From Actinomycetes bacterium (GTDB lineage Bacteria; Actinomycetota; Actinomycetes; Actinomycetales; Actinomycetaceae), in contig JAEWEQ010000080.1 of NCBI GenBank assembly GCA_023389315.1, forward strand, positions 1 to 28,266: 28,266 bases of DNA, written 5' to 3'. The position numbers and the translations under genes are program-made. The notes beneath the pieces were generated by a model. The model saw only the letters and a program-made list of their open reading frames with translations. It ran no database searches and was not told where the DNA came from. Positions 22,305-28,266 of this stretch are shown one piece after another (position 1 is the stretch's first letter; each line of letters opens with the position of its first letter).

Positions 22305-23753
22305 TTAGTTGTTGGTTAGCTTCTCGCGCAGAGCAGCCAGGGCCTCATCGGAAGCCAAGGTGCCATTGGACTCCACTGGAGTGGAGTACGAGGCGGTTTC
22401 CTCGATGGTGGGTTCCGCTGCGGCGTCCTCTTCTTGGGCGCGAGCCACCTGAGCCTTGTGGGCTTCCCAACGAGCATGGGCATCGGCGTATTGGGCTTCC
22501 CAAGCGTCACGTTGTTCTTCGTAGCCTTCCATCCACTCCTGAGTTTCTGGATCGAAGCCTTCGGGATACTTGTAGTTACCATTTTCGTCGTATTCGGCTG
22601 CCATCCCGTACAGCGACGGATCGAAGTCTTCAGACTGCGGGTCTACGCCCTCGTTAGCCTGCTTCAAGGACAACGAGATGCGACGACGCTCCAGGTCAAT
22701 GTCGATGATCTTGACGAATACTTCGTCATTGACCTTAACCACCTGCTCGGGGGCTTCGATGTGGCGCTGAGCCAGCTCGGAAATGTGTACCAGGCCTTCG
22801 ATACCATCCTCTACGCGCACGAACGCGCCGAACGGTACCAGCTTGGTGACCTTACCCGGAACGACCTGGCCGATCGCGTGGGTACGCGCGAAGGTCTGCC
22901 ACGGATCTTCCTGAGTGGCCTTAAGCGAGAGGGAGACACGCTCGCGGCTCATATCCACGTCCAAGACCTCAACGGTGACTTCGTCGCCAACTTCAACTAC
23001 TTCGGAGGGATGATCAATGTGCTTCCACGACAGTTCGGAAACGTGCACCAGGCCGTCTACGCCACCCAGGTCCACGAAGGCACCGAAGTTGACGATAGAG
23101 GAAACCACACCGGAACGCACCTGCCCCTTCTGCAGGGTATGTAGGAAGTTCGTGCGCACTTCGGATTGGGTTTGTTCCAGCCAGGAACGGCGAGACAGAA
23201 CCACGTTGTTGCGGTTTTTGTCCAGCTCAATGATCTTCGCTTCGAGTTCGCGACCAATGTAGGGCTGCAAGTCACGCACGCGACGCATTTCCACTAGGGA
23301 GGCGGGCAGGAAGCCGCGCAGGCCGATGTCGAGGATCAGGCCGCCCTTGACAACCTCAATGACGGTACCGGTGACGACACCGTCTTCTTCCTTGACCTTC
23401 TCAATGGTGCCCCAGGCACGTTCGTACTGGGCGCGCTTCTTGGAAAGCAGCAAACGGCCCTCTTTGTCCTCCATCTGTAGGACTAGGGCTTCGATGGTGT
23501 CTCCCACGTTGACGACATCTTCTGGGTCAATGTCGTGCTTGATGGAAAGTTCGCGTGAAAGGATAACGCCTTCGGTTTTGTAACCGATGTCGAGCAGAAC
23601 CTCGTCACGATCGACTTTGACTACGGAACCTTCGACGATGTCGCCTTCTTTAAAGAACTTGATGGTCTCGTCAATAGCGGCGAGCAGATCCTCTTTGGAT
23701 CCAATGTCGTTGATGGCAACCTGCTCCGGCTGCTTGGGGGTAGAGGTGGTCAT
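22305..23753 (-). CDS. rpsA: 30S ribosomal protein S1
   Basis: A 482-residue ribosomal protein that helps bring mRNA to the 30S subunit. Four S1 RNA-binding domains can be seen at about 37-107, 123-189, 209-278 and 294-364, the last two with the repeated VxFGAFV...GLVHxSEL pattern, followed by an acidic C-terminal tail of about 115 residues (many Glu, Tyr, Trp). Four domains is the usual number in Actinobacteria, against six in E. coli. The ATG at 23753 was chosen for the expected N-terminus MTTSTPKQPEQVAINDIGS and a GGGGAAAA site; the open frame extends 26 codons further upstream without protein-like sequence. Confidence 0.97.
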   Translation of the reverse strand: MTTSTPKQPEQVAINDIGSKEDLLAAIDETIKFFKEGDIVEGSVVKVDRDEVLLDIGYKTEGVILSRELSIKHDIDPEDVVNVGDTIEALVLQMEDKEGRLLLSKKRAQYERAWGTIEKVKEEDGVVTGTVIEVVKGGLILDIGLRGFLPASLVEMRRVRDLQPYIGRELEAKIIELDKNRNNVVLSRRSWLEQTQSEVRTNFLHTLQKGQVRSGVVSSIVNFGAFVDLGGVDGLVHVSELSWKHIDHPSEVVEVGDEVTVEVLDVDMSRERVSLSLKATQEDPWQTFARTHAIGQVVPGKVTKLVPFGAFVRVEDGIEGLVHISELAQRHIEAPEQVVKVNDEVFVKIIDIDLERRRISLSLKQANEGVDPQSEDFDPSLYGMAAEYDENGNYKYPEGFDPETQEWMEGYEEQRDAWEAQYADAHARWEAHKAQVARAQEEDAAAEPTIEETASYSTPVESNGTLASDEALAALREKLTNN

Positions 23754-23805
23754 AAAGAGTTTTCCCCGAAATGGATGTACTAGTAATCGGACAGATACCG
23801 CGCAT

Positions 23806-23827
23806 GTTGCCACCGTGCGGTGACAAC
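23806..23827 (-). promoter_or_regulatory. Near-perfect inverted repeat in the rpsA leader region
   Basis: On the minus strand GTTGTCACCG, CA, CGGTGGCAAC: ten pairs including one G-U, with almost no loop. It lies 53 bases before the rpsA start. It may be a leader RNA hairpin or an operator (a 22-bp palindromic DNA site). No T run follows, so a polA terminator is unlikely. Confidence 0.4.
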
Positions 23828-23954
23828 ACACACAGTTTCCTATGGTACCAGTTGTTCAGCGCCCTCGTCCTTACCGAATCGTGAATGTGGACACTTTTTC
23901 AACGCCTCGGGTCACCTGCCCATCACGAGGAAGTTCACGCCGCTAAAACGATCC

Positions 23955-26708
23955 TCAGTGGGCGGCTTCCATCCAGGAAGCTCCCACCCCCACGGACACG
24001 TCCAACGGCACGTCCAGGTTCGCGGCAGCCGACATCTTTTCCCGCACCAACTCCCGCACCTGGTTCTCTTCCCCGGCAGCGATTTCCAGCACCAATTCAT
24101 CGTGCACTTGCAGCAACACTCGAGAAGCTAAACCGGCCTGGCGCAGACTACCCGCCACCTCTACCATGGCGATCTTAATAATGTCTGCCGCCGATCCTTG
24201 GATGGGCGCGTTCAAGGCAGCTCGCTCAGCCATTTCGCGGCGCTGACGGTTATTGGCTTCCAAGTCCGGCAGGTAACGGCGCCTTCCCAGCAGGGTTTCG
24301 GTGTAGCCACGCTCGCGGGCTTGTTCCACCAACTGTCCCAGGAATCGACCGATCCCACCGAAGCGCTCGAAGTATTGTTCCCGCAGTTCGCTAGCCTGCG
24401 GAACCGAGATACGCAGCTGCTGTGACAGCCCGTAGGCGGACAGCCCGTACGCCAGACCGTAGGAAGTTGCCTTAATGCGAGAGCGCTGCGCTCCGGTAAC
24501 TTCCTCCACCGGCACGTGGAACACCATGGCCGCCATGGTGCGATGTAGATCCTCCCCACTGTTGAGCGCGGCAATGAGTTCCTTATCGGCTGACATGTGC
24601 GCCATGATGCGCATTTCGATCTGCGAATAGTCCGCCGTCATGAGGGATTCAAACCCTTCCCCGGGTATGAAGGCATGGCGAATCTGCACCCCTTCGGGCG
24701 TGCGCGCGGGAATGTTCTGCAGGTTCGGCTGGGTCGAAGACAAGCGCCCCGTGGCGGTCACCGTCTGCTGGAAGGTGGTGTGAATGCGACCATCCGCAGC
24801 GGTAGCTTCCGCCAAACCGTCAACGATTTGTGCCAATTTCGTCTTGTCGCGGTGCTCAAGTAGGAAACGCAAGAACGGGTGATCGGTTTGGGCCAACAGT
24901 TGGGCCAGAGCTTCGGCGTTAGTGGTGTAGCCGCGTTTAGTTTTGCGGGTCTTTGGCATGTTGAGCTGGTCAAACAGTACCGACTGCAGTTGTTGTGGGC
25001 TGGCTAGGTTCACTTCCCGCCCGATGGTCGCAAAGGCGCCGGCTTGGGCTTTGGCAGCCAGTTCCCGCAGTTGCTTCGACATGGTTTCTAGGCGTTGAGT
25101 GTCCATCGCGATACCGGTATGTTCCATCTCGAACAGTTCGGTCTGAACCGGGATTTCCACGCGCGTAAGCAGTTCCCACCCGGCTTGCTGTTTAAGTTCT
25201 TGGCGCAGTTTGGCGGCTAACGCAAGTTGTATGCGAACCAAATGCACCAGGGCGCAGTGGTCATCTAGCAGCGAACCCTGCCCCTCGGAAGAAGTATCGT
25301 CCACCTCCTCACCCAAGTAGCGATTGGCTAGCGTTGCCAAGGACAGGTCGCGGGTTTCAGGCCGCAGAATGTAACCGGCCAGTTCGGTATCGAAAGCAAC
25401 TTCATGTACTTGCCAGCCACGCGCGTTCGCCAAGTGGTAGAAGGCTTTAGCGTTGTGGCAAATGAGTTCGCAATGAGTGGTGAGGAAATTCCCGAGTGCA
25501 TGGTCTTGGGCGGTGCTTAACTGCGCCGGATCTACTACCAACGCGGTTTGCCTGGTGCCCAGTACCAGTTGGGTGATATCGCTACCTATGGCGTCAGGGT
25601 GGACTGCCACTGGAGTGTTCTTCTTGATTGCCTTTAACCACTGCTGCAGGTCAGTGGTGACCTCCAGTTCGGGTTCAGGGTAGTACGGATCGGCGGTGAA
25701 GTCTGGTGCAGCGTTAATGCGCCCAGTACGGTTAATGCTGGTGCTGGGGGCAAGTGATACACCCCGGCTGTGGTTGGTGGTGTTGGCGGCATCTGACTTG
25801 CCCGTGGACTCGATCTTGACACTGTCCTGGCCGGAAAAGGCGGTCAGGACGCGGCTGCGCAAGCTGGAGAACTCCAAGGTGTCGAACAGTTCTTCTAAAG
25901 CGCCGCGATTCGCGCCTTGTCGTCGCATCTGGTCAAGGCTGAGCGGCAGTTCAACATCTTTGAGGAGGGCGTTCAGTTGCCGGTTGCGGCGTACGTCCTC
26001 GATATGTGCGCGCAGGTTCTCCCCGCGCTTACCGGTGATTTCATGAGCGTGGGCTAGCAATCCCTCCAAGTCACCGTATTTTTCCAACCACTGCGCCGCG
26101 GTCTTATCTCCGACTAGCGGAACGCCGGGCAAATTATCGGCACTTTCCCCCACTAGGGCTGCCAACTCAGGGTACTGGGCGGGCGCCACCCGATACTTAT
26201 CCATCACCGCGTCCGTATCCATCAGGCGCAGATCGGAGGTGGATCGACCCGGGTAGATAACGCGAGTGTGTTCGGTGATCAGCTGGAACGTGTCACGGTC
26301 ACCGGAGGCTACCAGTACTTCCATACCGGCAGCTTCCGCCTGGTGGGCGATGGTGGCTAGCAGGTCGTCAGCCTCCACCCCGTCTTTTTCTAAGCGGGCC
26401 ACCCCGAGGGTGTCTAGCACCTGCTTAATTAGGGGCACCTGGCCTTTGAATTCTTCCGGTGTGGCATCCCGCCCACCCTTGTAATCCGGGTAAATTTCGC
26501 TGCGGAAAGAGTGGCGTGAAGTGTCAAAAGCAACCACTACGTGGGTGGGTTTGTGAGTGTTCACTAACTTCACCAGCATGGTCATGAAACCGTAAATGGC
26601 GTTGGTGGACTGCCCGGTGCTGGTGGAGAAATTCTCTACCGGCAGGGCGAAAAACGCGCGAAATGCCATGGAGTGGCCATCGATGATAAGAATGCGTTGG
26701 TTGCTCAT
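23955..26708 (-). CDS. polA: DNA polymerase I
   Basis: A 917-residue family A polymerase for Okazaki fragment maturation and repair. The N-terminal 5' nuclease domain (about 1-300) starts ILIIDGHSMAFRAFF and contains GVEADDLLA and VGESADNLPGVPLVGDKTA. The central 3'-5' exonuclease domain looks inactive: the FDTE-type ExoI motif is replaced by VAVHPDAI, though the ExoII-like helix VAFDTELAGYIL remains. The polymerase domain has motif A TADYSQIEMR, motif B RSRIKATSYGLAYG and motif C VHDEL. Tyr rather than Phe in motif B matches mycobacterial Pol I and would predict ready dideoxynucleotide use. The ATG at 26708 gives the normal N-terminus. It is followed 201 bases later by rpsA, as in mycobacteria. 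Confidence 0.97.
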   Translation of the reverse strand: MSNQRILIIDGHSMAFRAFFALPVENFSTSTGQSTNAIYGFMTMLVKLVNTHKPTHVVVAFDTSRHSFRSEIYPDYKGGRDATPEEFKGQVPLIKQVLDTLGVARLEKDGVEADDLLATIAHQAEAAGMEVLVASGDRDTFQLITEHTRVIYPGRSTSDLRLMDTDAVMDKYRVAPAQYPELAALVGESADNLPGVPLVGDKTAAQWLEKYGDLEGLLAHAHEITGKRGENLRAHIEDVRRNRQLNALLKDVELPLSLDQMRRQGANRGALEELFDTLEFSSLRSRVLTAFSGQDSVKIESTGKSDAANTTNHSRGVSLAPSTSINRTGRINAAPDFTADPYYPEPELEVTTDLQQWLKAIKKNTPVAVHPDAIGSDITQLVLGTRQTALVVDPAQLSTAQDHALGNFLTTHCELICHNAKAFYHLANARGWQVHEVAFDTELAGYILRPETRDLSLATLANRYLGEEVDDTSSEGQGSLLDDHCALVHLVRIQLALAAKLRQELKQQAGWELLTRVEIPVQTELFEMEHTGIAMDTQRLETMSKQLRELAAKAQAGAFATIGREVNLASPQQLQSVLFDQLNMPKTRKTKRGYTTNAEALAQLLAQTDHPFLRFLLEHRDKTKLAQIVDGLAEATAADGRIHTTFQQTVTATGRLSSTQPNLQNIPARTPEGVQIRHAFIPGEGFESLMTADYSQIEMRIMAHMSADKELIAALNSGEDLHRTMAAMVFHVPVEEVTGAQRSRIKATSYGLAYGLSAYGLSQQLRISVPQASELREQYFERFGGIGRFLGQLVEQARERGYTETLLGRRRYLPDLEANNRQRREMAERAALNAPIQGSAADIIKIAMVEVAGSLRQAGLASRVLLQVHDELVLEIAAGEENQVRELVREKMSAAANLDVPLDVSVGVGASWMEAAH

Positions 26709-26828
26709 TGTCTCAGCCTATCCCACCAGCTCGATGAGAGTCAGTGCGCTAGGACGTGAACTGTCCAGGTCCTTTTCCAGGGACTGTAGAGGGCCCATCA
26801 GTGGGGCTTTGGTGTCAGAATATGAGTT

Positions 26829-27230
26829 ATGGAACGTTTCGCCGATGACACTTTGATGACTTTGTTGGACATGACGGTGCAGTTGTGCACGCGAGAGGAA
26901 ACTCGCGTCCGCATGCCAGTAGAGGGCCGCACCCAGATTCAAGGCATCTTGCACGGCGGGGCAAGCGCCGCGCTAGCCGAAACCGCGGCTTCATTGGCCG
27001 CCTACCAACACGCCATGGAGCTATCTACCCGCGACGGTATCACCCGCATCCCGGTGGGTACGGAGCTGACCATTAACCACGTGCGCCCCGGCAGCGGGCA
27101 GTGGGTGGAAGCAGTCGCCACGTCAGTGCATTGCGGCCGCACCCGCACCGTGCATGAGGTGCGCATATACAACGAGGGCGGTGTGGTTATTTCCACCGCC
27201 CTCGTCGCTAACCAGTTGGTTAGTCGCTAA
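26829..27230 (+). CDS. Hotdog-fold acyl-CoA thioesterase (PaaI/MenI-like)
   Basis: A 133-residue single hotdog domain. The family signature GILHGGASAALAETAASLAA (about 39-58) is clear, with the Glu in ALAET that serves as catalytic residue in PaaI/MenI-type enzymes, and a middle strand PVGTELTINHVRPG typical of the fold. Such proteins hydrolyse acyl-CoA thioesters; 1,4-dihydroxy-2-naphthoyl-CoA or aryl-CoA are possible substrates but nothing here decides. The ATG at 26829 is the first in-frame start, since a stop codon lies two codons before it; its ribosome site is weak. It is divergent from polA and converges with the pdtaR gene, whose end lies 17 bases away. Confidence 0.88.
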   Translation: MERFADDTLMTLLDMTVQLCTREETRVRMPVEGRTQIQGILHGGASAALAETAASLAAYQHAMELSTRDGITRIPVGTELTINHVRPGSGQWVEAVATSVHCGRTRTVHEVRIYNEGGVVISTALVANQLVSR

Positions 27231-27247
27231 CTGCTGCGCACTGCGCC

Positions 27248-27841
27248 TTAGTCGTCAGATACCTGGTCGATTACTGCATCCGCGACCTCGCGCATCGATA
27301 GGCGCCGATCCATAGAGGTCTTTTGGATCCACCGAAAGGCGTCCGGTTCAGACATTCCCATGCGTTCCATCAGCAGGCCCTTGGCGCGGTCCACATGCTT
27401 GCGGGTTTCGAACCGTTCGGTCAGGTCAGCGATTTCATCTTCCATCGCCATCATCTCAGCCTGGCGCGAGATTGCGATCTCCACTGCGGGAAGTAGGTCC
27501 GCAGGGGTGAAAGGCTTAACCACGTAAGCCATGGCCCCGGCTTCGCGGGCACGTTCCACCAGTTCAGGCTGGGAGAAGGCGGTCAGCATGACAATGGCGC
27601 AGGAGAGCTCTTTCAAGATCTTTTCCGCGGCGGTGATACCATCCATCTTCGGCATCTTTACGTCCATGACACACAGGTCAGGTTCCAGCTCCAGCGCTTT
27701 TTCTACTGCTGCTTCACCGTTGTCGACTTCGGCAAGGATCTCAAAGTTAGCGCCTTTTAGGGTTTCGACAATGTCTAAGCGGATTAATGCTTCATCTTCG
27801 GCGACCAGCACCCGGCGGCCGCGTGAGCTTTGTTCACTCAT
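27248..27841 (-). CDS. pdtaR: Response regulator with ANTAR RNA-binding output domain (PdtaR type)
   Basis: A 197-residue two-domain protein: a receiver domain (about 10-125) with acidic pocket Glu15-Asp16, phosphoacceptor Asp60 (LCVMDVKMP), Thr87 (MLTAF) and Lys109 (VVKPF), joined by a short coiled linker to an ANTAR domain (about 135-192; HVDRAKGLLMERMGMSEPDAFRWIQ). ANTAR proteins act on RNA, often by antitermination. It closely resembles Mycobacterium tuberculosis Rv1626/PdtaR in layout. The partner kinase (PdtaS) is usually encoded elsewhere in the genome and is not in this window. The ATG at 27841 follows an AAGGA site. Confidence 0.95.
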   Translation of the reverse strand: MSEQSSRGRRVLVAEDEALIRLDIVETLKGANFEILAEVDNGEAAVEKALELEPDLCVMDVKMPKMDGITAAEKILKELSCAIVMLTAFSQPELVERAREAGAMAYVVKPFTPADLLPAVEIAISRQAEMMAMEDEIADLTERFETRKHVDRAKGLLMERMGMSEPDAFRWIQKTSMDRRLSMREVADAVIDQVSDD

Positions 27842-27856
27842 TTCACATTCCTTGTT

Positions 27857-27885
27857 TTGTTCATTGACTACTTATCCCCTATCCT
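27857..27885 (+). promoter_or_regulatory. Candidate promoter of the tRNA-Leu gene
   Basis: TTGTTC (27857-27862) and TATCCT (27880-27885) with 17 bp between. Both boxes match sigma-70 consensus at four of six positions. Transcription would start about 40 bases before the tRNA. Nothing else in the gap fits better. Confidence 0.4.
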
Positions 27886-27930
27886 AGATGGTGACAGCGC
27901 GTTCGATGAACTTCATCGGTGTGATGTTTC

Positions 27931-28004
27931 GCCCCGATAGCCCAACTGGCAGAGGCGGTCGGCTCAAACCCGGCTTGTTGTGGGTTCGAATCCCACTCGG
28001 GGTA
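27931..28004 (+). tRNA. tRNA-Leu (anticodon CAA), 74 nt, short variable loop
   Basis: A full cloverleaf can be drawn. Acceptor stem GCCCCGA with TCGGGGT (one G-U at 1-72), discriminator A at 28004, CCA not encoded. D arm GCC/GGC with an 11-base loop containing GG and AGA, the 3-bp stem layout of leucine tRNAs. Anticodon stem GTCGG/CCGGC with loop CTCAAAC, so anticodon CAA at 27965-27967 (reads UUG). T arm GTGGG/CCCAC with loop TTCGAAT. The variable region is only 5 bases (TTGTT), whereas bacterial tRNA-Leu normally has a long variable arm. A T run follows at 28006-28012. Confidence 0.9.
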
Positions 28005-28083
28005 CTTTTTTATGCCTTGATATTCCGCGGAAAAGTCCCAGTCACCAAGCAACTAGCACCCGTGCGTGCAACAAGCGAGGGAC

Positions 28084-28173
28084 AAGAAAAAGACCGGGAT
28101 GTTGAAACCTGCAAACTAAGATGCAGTCTCGGCTCTTCCCCGTAGGTGTTGTATAAGCCGAGCCATCCCGGTC
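28084..28173 (-). terminator. Structured RNA element ending in a U run (three-helix terminator)
   Basis: On the minus strand a perfect 10-bp helix (GACCGGGATG at 28173-28164 with CATCCCGGTC at 28101-28092) encloses two further hairpins: CTCGGCT/AGCCGAG (28128-28134 with 28156-28162) and CTGCA/TGCAG (28109-28113 with 28122-28126). The closing helix is followed at once by TTTTTCTT (28091-28084), as in an intrinsic terminator. It lies 28 bases after the stop of the gene at the window end. A plain terminator would be shorter, so a small RNA or attenuator is possible. Confidence 0.6.
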
Positions 28174-28201
28174 AAGAGACCATTCTAGAGCTTAGCTGCT
28201 C

Positions 28202-28266
28202 TCAGGCAAGCCGTTCCAACTCCAGACCCAAGTAGCGGGCCGCGGCGGAGCGCTCCACCGGATTGG
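28202..28266 (-). CDS. C-terminal end of an unidentified protein (partial)
   Basis: On the minus strand the frame ending at TGA 28204-28202 reads NPVERSAAARYLGLELERLA, an amphipathic, protein-like helix. Only 20 residues are inside the window, so the family cannot be named. The other two minus-strand frames are also open but have less protein-like composition. The structured terminator just downstream supports a gene ending here. Confidence 0.45.
   Translation of the reverse strand, partial: NPVERSAAARYLGLELERLA

Noticed and set aside
22434..23144. 236-codon plus-strand open frame inside rpsA
   Set aside because: Its sequence is the antisense reading of the S1 repeats; rpsA itself is certain.
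28023..28032. Palindrome TTCCGCGGAA after the tRNA
   Set aside because: Ten bases with no loop and no associated gene; likely chance.
27888..28145. 85-codon open frame across the tRNA gene
   Set aside because: It runs through the tRNA and the structured element and shows no protein-like composition.
1..28266. CRISPR arrays, insertion sequences, phage or toxin-antitoxin genes
   Set aside because: No regular direct repeats, transposase motifs or matching small gene pairs were seen on either strand.

Overview
The window reads as chromosome of a mid-to-high-GC actinobacterium, most likely of the Actinomycetaceae. The evidence is the order pdtaR (ANTAR response regulator) / hotdog thioesterase / polA / rpsA / coaE, which is typical of Actinobacteria, together with MalFG-type sugar ABC systems that have no ATPase of their own, LacI regulators and actinobacterial-style protein sequences. 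Species cannot be fixed from the sequence alone.

Left part (1-3937, + strand): the end of an alpha-glucoside ABC transport operon (two permeases, the first cut by the window edge) and a GH13 alpha-glucosidase. Directly after the glucosidase stop codon, in the same frame, begins a broken remnant of the carbon-starvation/pyruvate transporter CstA. It lacks its N-terminal two thirds and has a clean internal deletion. It is followed by an apparently intact small CstA partner gene (YbdD family). A strong bidirectional terminator (3948-3981) separates this from the next block.

Middle part (4060-18972): a carbohydrate locus built around fucose. On the minus strand lie a LacI regulator and fucI-fucK-fucA-fucU (L-fucose to DHAP + L-lactaldehyde), with a perfect palindromic operator in front of fucI. 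Divergently, on the plus strand, lie a lipoprotein sugar-binding protein, two permeases and an alpha-L-fucosidase with no signal peptide. Next come a cytoplasmic GH2 beta-galactosidase (minus) and a second LacI regulator (plus) sharing a divergent promoter region. A near-identical 16-bp element occurs in that divergent region and in the promoter of the binding protein-fucosidase operon, which ties them into one candidate regulon. The simplest reading is import of a short fucosylated galactoside (for example fucosyllactose or an H-type mucin/milk glycan fragment), trimming of fucose and galactose in the cytoplasm, and breakdown of fucose by the Fuc enzymes.

Right part (19024-28266): a GMC-family flavin oxidoreductase pseudogene (in-frame nonsense codon plus damage to the FAD-binding glycine motif), then the housekeeping block coaE, cutC, rpsA, polA (minus), a hotdog thioesterase (plus), pdtaR (minus), a tRNA-Leu(CAA) with an unexpectedly short variable loop, and a structured minus-strand RNA element/terminator following a gene that is cut by the window end. 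No insertion sequences, CRISPR arrays, rRNA or phage genes were seen.
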